From assembly GCA_949130495.1 (NCBI GenBank), contig OX422210.1:632032585-632096584 (forward strand): DNA of 64,000 bases, in the 5' to 3' direction. Each line of letters starts with the position of its first letter. Positions within the stretch are counted from its first letter, which is position 1. Below are positions 32,248-43,203 of this stretch, one piece after another. The DNA is from Sambucus nigra (taxonomy: Eukaryota > Streptophyta > Magnoliopsida > Dipsacales > Adoxaceae). Both the position numbers and the translations under genes were made by a program. The notes under the pieces were generated by a model, which was given only the letters and a program-made list of their open reading frames with translations, was not told the origin of the DNA and searched no databases.

Positions 32248-33579
32248 TGATTTGGCACAAATACTGTATTTATTCACCCTTATACTTATGCATTTTAGTC
32301 CCCTCGGGTAGCTTAATTTCTACATTTATGTTCGTTAACCAGACAACCTTCGGTTTATATGTTTACATGCTATATGAGGCATAATTGAGCTTTTGTAGGT
32401 ATTAAAGTGCTTAGCGTGAAGTTTGGCCACTTTACGAAAAAGTTCCGTTGAATATTGCAGCTTCGGGGGCATTTTAGTAATTTTATCTTTCGAGTTTTAA
32501 TTTCGAACTCATCACAGAAGTTAAAGCCCGTTGATTTCTCTTTGTGTGGTCGCCGACAGTGTATGATTCCGATGAATAATGAAGAAGCTATGGCATTTTA
32601 GGATGGTTTTATCTTTAAATCACACTCAAGGGCACATTCAAAGGCATTTTTTTTCATTTCATCATTTGTGTTTTTGGCCTAATGTCTTCTTGGATGTTGT
32701 ATCCCTATGCGTTATTTTCGCACAACCATCGACTGTGCCTAATTCTGAGTTATAACGAAGAAGTTACGACATTTTTTGTATTGTTGGACAAAGCTGCAGA
32801 ATGCAGAGATGTAAGGGTCGAATCGATTTGGCCAAAACCGAATCGATTCTATTTGTCTTCTTAGTTGTATTTCCCTTGTTTTAGCTTAATTTCATTTGTG
32901 TATTTCATTTCCATGACTAGATAATTGTTGTTGTCAATTATTCCTTGCTTTAATTAGTTATTTGTTGTTTAATTTAGTTTTAATCATGCATAGTCCGTAG
33001 AATAGCGGGTTGGGTTGCGTTTCCACCATTAATGGGCATCGAGCTCCGAAAGTTAGATTTCACATAAAATTACATTTAATTGAAACCTCGCGTATTAAAG
33101 TCGGATTGTTATGCGTTTAACTTTCTTTGTCATGCAACGTTAGTGTTTATAACGATACTCCGAATTTAATCCGCATGTGACCATTTTCGATTAAATGTTT
33201 TATCTTGCAACTTTGGATTGGATTCCTTCCTACGTGATGTTTATGATTAATTGAATATTCTCGGTTACATAGCTTTCAAAACGTAATTCTAATTATGCGT
33301 AGTTTAGCCCATGACGGTAATGAGATCCCGACTCTCATTTTATCAATATTGTTTAGCATTAACTTCCTCCTTTTCCCTTTTTCACCATTTCCAACCTATC
33401 ACCTTTTGCACTTTTATTCTTGAAATAATAAATCAATTAAAATCTACATGACGTTCCTTATGGATTTTCGATACTCGAACTTACCGCTATACTAATAAAA
33501 TAAGTGTAGTTATAGTTTAGGTTTTTGTATGTTGGCAGCGAACCTAAAACAATGACAGTGCTTCCACATGAGCGCTTAG
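32248..33579 (+). repeat. Second LTR copy of element A, internally and terminally deleted
   Basis: Begins at the LTR start and follows the 5' LTR. It loses the second palindrome pair and the TATA region (break near 32850) and stops at GAGCGCTTAG, just short of the expected LTR end. The palindromes left are at 32821 and 32841. Confidence 0.7.
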
Positions 33580-33627
33580 GTTTTCTATTTCATTGCTAGG
33601 GACTAGCAATGTGTAAGTTAGGGGGTG
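33580..33627 (+). other. Fragment of element A interior between two LTR copies
   Basis: This short piece (CATTGCTAGGGACTAGCAAT... AAGTTAGGGGG) matches the sequence just before the LTR at 32248. The region therefore reads LTR, end of interior, LTR: the mark of a tandem element formed by unequal recombination and then deleted. Confidence 0.65.
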
Positions 33628-35218
33628 TGATTCGGCATGAATATTGTATTTATTCACCCTTATACTTATGCATTTTAGCCCCCCCCGGGTACCTTAATTC
33701 CTAAATTTATGATCGTTAACCAGACAACCTTAGTTTTATATGTTTACATGCTATATGAGATATAACTGAGCTTTTGTAGGTATTAAAGTTCTTAACATGA
33801 AGTTTGGTCGCTTTTCAAAAAAGTTTCATTGAATATTGCAACTTCGGGGGCACTTTAGTATTACATCTTTTGGGTTTTAATCCCGAACTCTTCACAGAGG
33901 TTGAATCCCTTTGATTTCTCTTCGTGTGGCCGCCGACGGTGCATGATTCCGATGTACAATGAAGAAGTTATGGCATTTTTAGGATGGTTGTTTTCAAAAT
34001 CACACTCAATAGCACATTCGAGGGAGTTTTTGTCATTTCACCATTTGGATTTTTGGCCTAATGTCTTCTTGGATGTTTTACCTCTTTGAGTTACCTTCGC
34101 GTAGCCTCTGACCATTCCTAATTCCGAGTTATAACGAAGAAGTTACGACTTTTTTTCTATTGTTGGACAAAGTTGCAAAATGCAAACTTATAAGCGCCGA
34201 ATCGATTAAAAAAAAAACCGAATCGATTCGATTTGCACCAGAAGCAACCTTTTTTGATTCTCCTCTTTTTGAATCGATTCGTCCAAAACCGAATCGATTC
34301 GGTCCTGCAGATTTTGAACTTTTCTTTTTACAAGTTTGGTATTACGTTTTGACTATATAAACAAATTTATCTCATTTTAAAGAGATATAATTCATTTTAC
34401 ATAGTTTTTCAAGGGTTTGTTTGGGAGCTTTTCCCTTGTCCCCCTTTTAGGTGTTTACCCCTTTGTTTGTAAGTATTGTTTATTACTATTCATTGTCTTT
34501 TAGCTTAGTTTTCTTGTTTTACTTCCAGTGTATATTTAATTTCCATGCCTAGTTAATTGCTTTTAGTTGTTTAATTTAGTTAATTAGTTGTTCTAATTAG
34601 TTTAATCATGTATTATCCCTAGTTAAATATGGTCGGGATTGCATTTCCGCCATTAATGGGTGTCGAGCTCCAAAAGTTAAATTTCGTGTCAAATTGCGTT
34701 TAATTGAAACCTCACGTATTAAAGTCTGGTTATTATGCGTTTGACTTTCTTTGTCATGCCACATTAGTGTTTATAGAGATAATCCAAATTTAATCTGCGT
34801 GTGACCATTTTTCATTTAATATTTTATCTCGCAACTTTGGATTGGATTCCTTCTTGCGGAATGTTTATGATTAATTAAATATGCTTGGTTAAATAGCTTT
34901 TGAACCAGAATTCTAATTATGCGTAGTTTAGCCCACGGTGGGAATGTGATCCCGACTCACATTTTATTAATATTGTTTAGCGTTAACTTCTTCCTTTTTC
35001 CCCTTTTCACCATTTCCAACCTATCACCTTTTGTACTTTTATTCTTGAAATAATAAATCAATCAAAATCTATACAAAATTCAATGTGGATTTTTTATACC
35101 CGAACTTACTGCTATACTTATAAAACAAGTGCAGTTATAGTTTAGGTTTTTGTACGTTGGCGACAAACCTACAACAACGACAGTGCTTCTCCATGAGTGC
35201 TTAGTTTGTGCCGCATGA
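33628..35218 (+). repeat. Terminal 3' LTR of element A
   Basis: About 1591 bp, full length, ending CGCCGCATGA-like (CATGA instead of CATCA). It carries palindromes at 34200, 34221, 34272 and 34292 and a TATA box at 34354-34361. Confidence 0.75.
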
Positions 35219-35939
35219 AAGGAAATTATCTTTAGGGTCCCAAATGAATGAAAAAACCAAGATAGTAGAAGCCTTGAGCATCCCACAAAGTGATTATCAA
35301 CAATGTACTATGTTGCTCAAATAAAATGAAAAAGAATCTTAAAGAAAGGTCTAAAGACCCAAAATAAACCAAGGTCTAAAGACCCAAAATAAAGATTTGC
35401 AAGGACTCCACACTTGGCTCAAGATTTAAGCTAAGGTGTTAGGACCCAAACTTCAAATTGCAAGAATTCTAGCGTTTCATTAAGACAAACAATCAAAGGT
35501 ATTAGGACCCCAAAAATACTACAGTCCAAAAGTTTGAATGACCCAAAAAGTCAAAGGTCCAAGGACCCATAAAAAACTAAAGGAATTATCAAGGTTTTCA
35601 ACTTTGATCCCATTCAGTCTCACTAAAGTCTAAGGACCCGCAAAAGACAACTTAAAGGCATTTTACGCACTTAACAAAGTATGTTTCAAGAAGGATGAAG
35701 TTACACAAGAAAGCAGGGACTTAGAGAAGCATTTCTTTGACCCCTGTTTTAAAAAAAAAATTGGGGGTTAAATTTCCAAATGCCAAAAATTATCCAAAAC
35801 TCTAGTCTTGTAACCCAAAGTCCAAAGCCAAGGTTCAAAGGTCTTAGGACCCATCATGAAACCTCAGAGTTCCCTCCTTTGTGAGGATAAGGTACAGAGG
35901 CTCTTCAACTAATTTTTGGGCCTCAATAAATAAAATTCA
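35219..35939. other. Repeat remnant right of element A, with scattered GGTCTTAGGACCC-like motifs
   Basis: No coding region is supported. GGTCTAAAGACCC occurs at about 35346 and 35370, and looser forms near 35434, 35497, 35554, 35627 and 35838. This is probably the worn start of the minisatellite that becomes regular after 35940. The stretch continues the element interrupted at 15015. Confidence 0.45.
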
Positions 35940-36182
35940 AAACACCCAAGTTCAGAGTTCTTATGACCGTTTATGGTACTTTAGGTTTCAAATTTTCCAA
36001 GTTCATAGTTCTTACGACCCATCGTGAGACTTTGGATTCAAAATTTTATAAGTCCAGAGGTATTACGTCCCTTTGTGGGACTTCAGATTTTAATTTTTTT
36101 TAAATCTAGAGGTCTTATAACCCTTTATGGGATTTATTTCAAAAATTCCTAAGCCCAAAGGTCTCAGGACCCATTGTGTGGA

Positions 36183-36203
36183 GGGGGGGGGGGGGGGGGG
36201 GGG
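36183..36203 (+). repeat. Run of 21 G
   Basis: An uninterrupted G tract followed by TAAGG. The length in any assembly is uncertain because such tracts are hard to sequence. Confidence 0.8.
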
Positions 36204-36423
36204 TAAGGTCGAATAAATTTCTAAGTTCTAAGATCTTATGGCCCTCGACATAGATTTAAACTTTTCTTTAAGTTTTCATCCTCGGCATAAACAAGTTTCA
36301 GAGGTCTTAGGATCCTTTTGGAACAAACTTCAAAGTTTGAATTTTTAATCTAAGGTCTTTTAACCCTTAACAGATTAAATCTTTAACCTTTATTCCCAAG
36401 TTTTTTTATGTGTGTGTGTCTGT

Positions 36424-36442
36424 GGGGGGGGGGGGGGGGGGG
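36424..36442 (+). repeat. Run of 19 G
   Basis: A second G tract, about 240 bases after the first and followed by TAAGT; a short TG run (TGTGTGTGTCTGTG) precedes it. Confidence 0.8.
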
Positions 36443-36620
36443 TAAGTGTTGTTACAAAAAAATTATGCTCTCGGTCCTAAAAAGGTATAAGTATCAGGTA
36501 TTCTATGGTTCTAAGATCTAATAACCCATTACGGAACCTCAGTCTTAACTTCAGAATCTTCACAAATGCTTGGCGTAGGTTGTAGGACCTTCAAATCTAG
36601 TTCAATAAATTTGTAACTCA

Positions 36621-37087
36621 AGTTATCTTCCTTTACTAAGGAATCTTGGGGGGCTAAGGGAGTACTACCTACTGGAAGCCCTCAGATAGAAGAATAATAT
36701 GCGAAAAATTCCTAAGTAAAGCACAAAGTAAAGCAAGTATAAAGTAAAACATTGAAGCAAAGAAGAGCAATAAAAAAAGAAAAGTCTCATGGTTCAATAA
36801 ATAATATTTCATTAAAATGGGAGGTTGATATTAATAAGAACGACCCATGGCCAACAAGCAGTTAATAAAAATAAAAATTATGTAAAAATATTTTCAGGTC
36901 TTGAAGTTGATGGGATCAAAGGATCTTCACTTTTGGGAGGAAGATAGGCAGAGGTCTTTTGTTTGGTTTCTTATTTTTAAGTGATTAGTCATGAATATTT
37001 TTTATAGTGCCTTTTATTCTTATGCTAACTAGCACAACTATGTTCGTTATTTACTTTATTTAAGGTTTCATAATGTTTTACCTTTGT
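36621..37087. other. Unassigned AT-rich stretch
   Basis: No gene, RNA or repeat pair is recognised. An A-rich segment lies around 36715-36790. The stretch continues from the minisatellite region to the microsatellite. Confidence 0.4.
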
Positions 37088-37141
<54 letters not shown>

Positions 37142-37150
37142 CGCGCGCGC
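37088..37150. repeat. Compound microsatellite (AT)n-(GT)n-(GC)n
   Basis: About 20 AT repeats, then about 6 GT, then about 5 GC. It lies exactly where the start of LTR E would be expected. Confidence 0.9.
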
Positions 37151-37568
37151 TTTGCCAGGTTTATTTGAGCTTTTGTAAGTATTAGAATGATTCGCAGATC
37201 AATTCGTTGTGTTTTGGGAAAGTTTCATCACAAGATGAAACTTTAAGGGTATTTTATTAATTTCATACCTCGTAATTTGGACTTTTGGTTTCCATTGTAG
37301 TGTATCTCTTTAAATTATCTTCGTGTGACCACTGACTGTGCATCATTCCAAGTTCGGATGAACCAGTTACGCCGGTTCCCGTCAAATACTCTCGAATATT
37401 GAATTTACAAAGGGTATCGATTCTCATTTTTTGAAAACCGATTCTCAATAATTTCCAAGCTCTCTATTAAAAAAAAAAATTGAAGGTAATCGATTGAGAA
37501 TCAATTCTCACCCCTAGAATTCAGATATTTTAAATTTTTTGATTTTTTTCTTTCTTTAATCCACTTAT

Positions 37569-37576
37569 TATAAATA
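37569..37576 (+). promoter_or_regulatory. TATA box of LTR E
   Basis: TATAAATA lies about 70 bases after the last palindrome-like repeat, as in elements A and D. Confidence 0.5.
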
Positions 37577-37758
37577 ATGAGTGGAGATTTTAATTGTATT
37601 ATCTAGTTTTTAGTTTAGTTTTGGTTTTGAAGGTAATATTCGGAGATTTTCTTTCTCTCTCCTACACTTTTCCATTTATGGATTTGTAAGTACTATTCAT
37701 CATCTTCTTTATTAATTCAAGCTTCCATTCATAGTTTCAGGCATTGTTAACTTAGATA

Positions 37759-37773
37759 ATTTCATTTATTATT
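37759..37773. repeat. Target-site duplication of the SINE, left copy
   Basis: ATTTCATTTATTATT, identical to 37976-37990. Confidence 0.85.
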
Positions 37774-37975
37774 ATTTTTTGTGAAATCCCTGAACCTCCA
37801 CACGAACGAGCCCTTTGGACTCCCCCATGCGAGCTAAACAGGGGGCGTTGTGCCAGAGCCACCCTAACACATGCCCCACTTAAAATCTGGTTGGTATCCG
37901 CTGGGGGGTTTCGAACTCATGACCTATGGCCATTTCGTGTCGCCTCTTACCACTGGACCAAACCAGAGTGGATTG
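37774..37975 (-). mobile_element. tRNA-derived SINE
   Basis: On the minus strand an A-box-like TGGTCCAGTGGTAAG is followed by a B-box-like GAGTTCGAAACCC, the split promoter of tRNA-derived SINEs. The body is about 200 bp and ends TTTCACAAAAAAT. It is flanked by a perfect 15-bp target duplication ATTTCATTTATTATT (37759-37773 and 37976-37990). Removing the body and one copy gives back the LTR E sequence. This size of duplication is typical of insertion by LINE enzymes. The family name was not determined. Confidence 0.85.
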
Positions 37976-37990
37976 ATTTCATTTATTATT
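37976..37990. repeat. Target-site duplication of the SINE, right copy
   Basis: ATTTCATTTATTATT, identical to 37759-37773. Confidence 0.85.
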
Positions 37991-38024
37991 TGGTTTCTTT
38001 CATTGCTTTCTTTAAATACATACT

Positions 38025-38469
38025 TGTTGATGCAAAAACTAGACTAGGCTAATTAGTTGATCACAGATAAATATAAATTAGATAGACAAAGAATTTTTAA
38101 AGTGGTTCATTTTAATGGAAATGCCTACGTCCAATGTTGCGTATTACTTTGGGCTTGTTAAATTGCCTCTTGTCTCGTCCCCCTTGAATGTAGGGTTTAC
38201 AATGTATTTATAGCCCCTAGGGGGTGTAAAAACGTTGGAATATCAAAGGATGGAATGTCTTTATAATGTAGACATTTACATATGTAGAATCATTTATTAG
38301 TATAACTGTTGGCATTTTATCTTCATTGATGGTCCAAATTTCCTGGTGTTGGTCGGCATACCTTAGTAGGTCGGTATTTCATCCTTGTTCATTTGGACTT
38401 ATGCTATATTGTATAACATGTGTTCATATCTGATTGGTCCTTGTGGAAGGATACTTTTTGGTATAAACA
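38025..38469 (-). repeat. 3' LTR of element C
   Basis: Matches 54687-55146 and ends TATAAACA. The minus-strand polypurine tract TTGGGGGCTTC (38470-38480) lies directly before it in element orientation. Confidence 0.85.
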
Positions 38470-38979
38470 GAAGCCCCCAATGTTTCATGCTTGAAGTTTT
38501 TACAAGAGTATGGAACATTCAGCTCTTAAAGTTTCTCGGGCAACAATTTTAGGCTTAGTAGGTTACCGACTTATTAAACTCTTAAAGTTCCTCGGGCAAC
38601 AATTTGAGGCTTGGTTGGTTACTAAGTTACCATACTTGTAAAAATTTGTGTTTTAAATATAGAGATATAATGCGCGTGGCATTTTTGAAATTATCTACAA
38701 CTTTAATGAATCATTTTTGGGCAAATCCGTCTTTCCTGCCTTTAGCCGTCACCAGTTCAATCGACGTTTCCTTTTAATCATTACCTTTCCAATTTTCTAG
38801 GAAACCAATAAAAAGAGGGAAAAACTACGCTTGTCTCTTACCTCAAAACTTTCTGAGTTCTTTTCTGATGTTGTGTTCCTCAATCTTTTTCTCTCTTGTG
38901 CGACCGTTTCCTATCCTTCATGTCTTGCTGAATCCTTAATTCCTATAAGAATTATTCCACTTTTCTTCTCTTTTTCATC

Positions 38980-41900
38980 ATGGTTTACTCTGTTGAGTCT
39001 CTTGATAAATTCAGGACTGAATTTGACATTCCGTCTTGGTTGAACTTGAACATCCCACTTTTCCTTTTGATTTTTTCTCTCTTGTTGAGGGACACGGATT
39101 TCCTTCCATTTTTATTGTTGAATGTGGGTTCACCTTTACTCCAAACCCTTTTTGTCTTGAGTTTTGTTAATATTTTGATATTGTCCCAGCTAGGGTAGTC
39201 CCAACACATGGAGGGTGCTGAACGAAGTACATAGGTTAAATCAAATCCATGGAACCCATTTAGAGATTCTAGAAATAATGTTTTGTTATAAGTGGGTAAC
39301 TAGTGATAACACTTATTATTTAAAAACCAGGGCAGTAAATAAAGCTCTAGCGATCAATGTCCCAGATTCTAATAGAGATTATTTTGACCATGGGGTAGTT
39401 GTGAAAAATTGTCAACATGATCCTTTAAATGGAGATGATGAATACCAAGGACCCAGGTGTCCTCCCTTTGTCAATGAGATAGGTTGTTTCTTATTTAATA
39501 GCTTTGATCTATTCATGTTTGATTTAATGTAATACTGATTGTTACTTTGTAAATTTGACTATAGCTGACCAGAAGAGAAAGTGTCCCAAAGAGAGTGAGG
39601 TGAACTTGAAAGAATTGAAGTTCATTTGGGGACTTCATCAGAAAGTTGGCGAGGAACACATTGGGTCTGCATCTTATCTGCTGCAGTACAAAAACACAAT
39701 TTCCTCTTTTATTGCTCGTCCCACAATAGCCTTTCCACCCCCTATTATTGATCTTGACTAGGAATTTCTTCCTTTTTCTTCTACCGCTGCATCTGGTAGT
39801 GGTGAACTTGTGGCCCACTCCCCTCCTTCCTCTGATTCCAATTTACCTTTTGTCATTGCTATGGGAAAGAGGAATATTCCCAATATTATAGGGTATTTGG
39901 ATACCAATGCCCCCTCCAAACAGGCTAATGAGGGGGTAAAAAATAAAGATGAAGTTGGAAAAAAGCCCCCAGCCAAGCAAGTTGAAGAGAGTCCTTTGAA
40001 AAGAATAAGGAAATGACTTCCTTCTAAGTTAGCAAAAGGTTCCTTTGTCCTTCCCGACCAACGAGATTTGGTCAACCTATCTTCTTCTGCCTCTCCAGTG
40101 GTCCTTAACCCTCGTTTAAAAAAACAATTAATAAGGTCTGGGACTTTACCAGACCATAGGGGTATTGTAGGTGCACTACCTCATTCCAAGAGTTCTGACA
40201 GGGATGCTCAAAGCCTTGCTATGGTATATTTGTTTACCCTCTTTATTTTTCTGTCATCTTCTTTATATGTTCTGCATAATACTGACTTTCTTTGTTGTCA
40301 TTATGCAGATCCTTGTTGACTTCAACAACATGTTGGAGAAAGATGAGTCTTTGAGAGCTTCTTCTTAGGAAGTTGAAGAAGCTTTTGATGAACTGAAGAA
40401 GTTATTACTTGATTCCCAACAATCTTTGGTAAATGAACAAAAGAAATGGGAAGATAATGTGAACACTGCTGAAGGAGCTGCTCAAGTTTCTCAAGATCTG
40501 GCTGATAAGTTGTAGAAAGACTTAGATGCTGAGAAAGTCAAGAGCACCGATCTTCAGAAGACTGTGGGTGATGAGAAAGTGAAGAGAAATAAGGCAAGGA
40601 AGCTAGTTTCAAGAGTGGTTGGGATAATTCCATAGGAGTAACTACTTCACAAATCTAATTTGCAAAGAAAAAATGCTTTAAGGATGGCTGGTCAGCTACC
40701 CTGGTGGAGGTCGGCACTCCACAAAACTCTGAGCTATTTTTGCGATATTATCTTGGGCCCCTCTAAACATGAATAAGGAAATTGATGAAGATGGGGTTCC
40801 AGGGAATTCCTCATGATGATAGAGTTTGCCGATCAACACCAGGGTGTTGATTCTTCTGCCCTTTCCAGAGCTAATCCACTTCTTTCTGCCCCTGCTTCTA
40901 CTTCAGCTAATCTTGAAGCAGATAAGAAGAAGGTGTAGCTCTGAGCAGATTTTGTTTCACTTTTTCCACAATTGTACTTTTTATTTTTCTTCTTGAAGAT
41001 GTACATGTACTACTCCCCTTTTATAAATGAAAGAGAATGTTTTTGTTCCTCTGGTTATGTTTTTCTCATGCTCTATACATTGTTGATTGATGATTTTCTT
41101 CTTCTTAATAGTTTATCGATGAATTGGAAAACTTCTCATCCACCAACTCTGAGCTACTCTGGAGGTGTAATGATCTTTCAAATATGGTTATTTATCTTTG
41201 ATTGAGATCGGCCTACTGAAGTTGCTCGGGGAAGGTGTATTCGAGCAAGCCAAGGAAGCTTATATTCATCTGAAGTGTCTTCTTGATCGGGAAGTTGCTA
41301 ACAACGTCGCTTACTATGAGATGATTTAAGAGCTACAAGAGGATCATAAGGAAGCAGACTATGAGAAGAAGTTCCAAGCCCTGAGTGCAGGTTGGGGTTT
41401 TGAGAAAAAGCTGGATAAATTTGCTTCCCTTTTTCGAAGGTAAAAATTCCTGCTTAACCATGAATTAGAGGAAGCAAGGGCCATTGCCAAGCTTTTGGAG
41501 GAAGAGAACAATAGTTTGAGAGATGAAATTGCTGCCTTGAAGTCATCCTCTACTATTGTATCTATTACGAATGAGGGACATTCATTCTTAGAGGATGAGA
41601 ATGCAAGGTTGACTGAGGAGTTGGAGGCCCTAAAGAAATCAAAACCTTCTTCTTCGTCTTCCCGAGCTAGAGTTAGACCTAGCGAGGTAATATAGAGGAG
41701 ACCAGGACCCAACAAACCCTTACCAATCAAGTTGCATAATTGAAAGCTAAAACTCAAGCCATTACTGAGATGTCCTAGAAGTTACAGACCGTGTCCGAGA
41801 AACTATCCACTCAATCTTCTCAATTACAAGCTAATGAGGGAGTGTTGAGAAAATTACAGCACCATGTTGACAGATTGACCTTCCAATTCCACAAATAGGA

Positions 41901-42273
41901 AAGGGTACTATGGATGGATGGGTACAATGAGGCTCTGTGGAACCTTGATGATAGGTTTCGGCAAGCTAAGAATGAGGGCTATAAATGGGCTTGGATGAAT
42001 GCTTTGACAGTGATGAAGGTGGACCAAAACAACTCACTGTGGAATTGGTATGATCCAGGACTACTTGGCCTTGTCAAACCCCCTTATAAGTTGGATGTTG
42101 ATTGGATTCATGTCCGAAGTATTCCTCAATGCTTGATCTCAAAATACTTGGGGGATTATGAGCTTCATGATGAACTAGAGATCGTCCGACCTCCTCGCCT
42201 ACTTGATCGTCCTAGTAGTATCAATACCATAATGCTTTACGATTTTAATTTATCAATTCTCCTTACACTTTAA
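38980..42273 (+). pseudogene. Decayed antisense gene of element C, homologous to the antisense gene of element B
   Basis: Near 39122-39415 the broken frames read GFTFTPNPFCLEFC, then VLNEVHRLNQIHGTH and TSDNTYYLKTRAVNK. These line up with the Transposase_28-like core of the element B protein (GVRLPFHPAIVDIL ... PGYYHLGARR). An acceptor CTATAG at 39557-39564 matches intron 1, with a tentative donor at 39483. Intron 2 is at 40224-40308 (85 bases, GTATAT...TTATGCAG), phase 0 as in B. Exon 3 is again rich in K, E and Q with coiled-coil character (40309-40640), and more coiled-coil pieces follow at 41420-41700 and 41914-42273. Stops and frameshifts make it non-functional. It is the second copy of this gene in the window. 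Confidence 0.65.
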
Positions 42274-43203
42274 ATGATCCTCCTGCTTGAATGGATCATG
42301 TTTCCAAGGCTGAAGGGAAGCATCCTATAGAATGAAGCTTTGTATTTTGTTTGGTCAACACATTTATGTAATGATATTGATTTTAATGAAATGAAAATTT
42401 GATCAACTTATGTTGTGTTGAGTGTGTGTGTGTGTGTGTTTTTTTTCACTAGTTTATTGATACATTCAAATTAAAATCCAAATTTAGTATCAATTACCAA
42501 TGAATGCATATGTTCCACTACCATACTTAGATTAAAATTTAAATTTAGATCTATGTGTTTGAATGTATAGGTTCTACTATCATACTTAGATTAAAATCCA
42601 AATTTGGAGCTAGTTACCCATGTGTCTCCAAAGGTTTTACTAATGCACCCAAGTGTTGGATTTTTTTAGTAGATACTAGTGGTGTGACTAGGCGTACATG
42701 TGTTTATATTCCTTTTGAGGATTTTTTTACTCCGTTTTTCCTACATTTTGCCCAGTAGGATAAAGATCTTATTTTATCCTAATGTTTGTTGACCAAGTTT
42801 CTTGAGGACTTAATATCCCGTTGACTTGGTTACTGCTGACCAGCGTTTGAGTACTCCGAGTAACATACAGTTTACCCCGATCAACATTTTACTCACTCCG
42901 AGCAACTTTTTGGAAATATATTTGCACTCCGAGCAACAATTTACTTCTCGCCAATCATCTTTATGGAAATAAATTTTTACTCCGAGCCACAAGTTGAATT
43001 TTTCTAGCAATTTGCCTTGCTTTTTTACTTCGAGCTACAAGTTGAATTTTTCTAGCAATTTTCCTTGCTTTTTCTTCTAACATTATTTGAATAGTATTGT
43101 GCATAGCACTAGTACTCCCAAAAAAAATTCAAAAACAAAACTGGAGGAATGATTATTTTATTAATACTGAACTTGGAAATTAAACTGAGTACACTTGATT
43201 ACA
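42274..43203. repeat. Repeat-bearing spacer between the antisense gene and pol of element C
   Basis: Near 42455-42640 a unit of about 59 bp (CTACCATACTTAGATTAAAA) occurs twice in clear form, with a worn third. Near 42840-43080 the motif ACTCCGAGCAAC recurs about seven times at irregular spacing, including a near-exact duplication containing GTTGAATTTTTCTAGCAATT. The compartment is the same one that holds the 13-unit array in element B, but the sequences are unrelated. Confidence 0.65.

Larger units (their letters stand above)
15016..35218 (+). mobile_element. Non-autonomous LTR retrotransposon with Athila-type primer site (element A), carrying a nested Tat element
   Basis: LTR-like repeats TGATTCGGCACGAATATT... 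occur at 15016 (split), 32248 and 33628. The 5' LTR ends CATCA at 29005. Four bases later comes a primer site of tRNA-Asp (Athila) type. The interior has one 252-codon frame and no protease, reverse transcriptase or integrase. A polypurine tract (AAGTTAGGGGG) precedes each 3' LTR copy. The flanks AAGGT (15011-15015) and AAGGA (35219-35223) fit a decayed 5-bp target duplication. The 5' LTR was later split by element B at 15183. Because the element encodes no enzymes, mobility would depend on another element's proteins. Confidence 0.75.
35940..36620. repeat. Degenerate minisatellite with a unit of about 51 bp
   Basis: Motifs resembling GGTCTTAGGACCC recur near 35960, 36008, 36059, 36110, 36162, 36230, 36303, 36355, 36515 and 36572. 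Several steps are 48-52 bases. The whole unit (AAGTTCAGAGGTCTTA.. followed by ..GGGACTT..) can be followed between copies. The motif itself is an inverted repeat, GGTC and GACC around four bases. Two G runs interrupt it. Confidence 0.65.
37151..38024 (+). repeat. Left part of a diverged LTR (LTR E), related to elements A and D
   Basis: Follows the LTR of element A in order: TTGAGCTTTTGTAAGTATTAGAATG, the GGTATTTTATTAATTTC block, the CACTGACTGTGCATCATTCC block, a palindrome array (37416, 37437, 37488, 37499), and a TATA box at 37569-37576. The LTR start is missing; the microsatellite takes its place. A SINE (37774-37975) sits inside. It is cut by element C at 38025, with TSD ATACT at 38020-38024, and resumes at 55152. 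Confidence 0.65.

Noticed and set aside
37890..37970. A tRNA gene
   Set aside because: The A-box- and B-box-like blocks are present but no cloverleaf can be folded, and the body continues to a SINE tail with a 15-bp target duplication.
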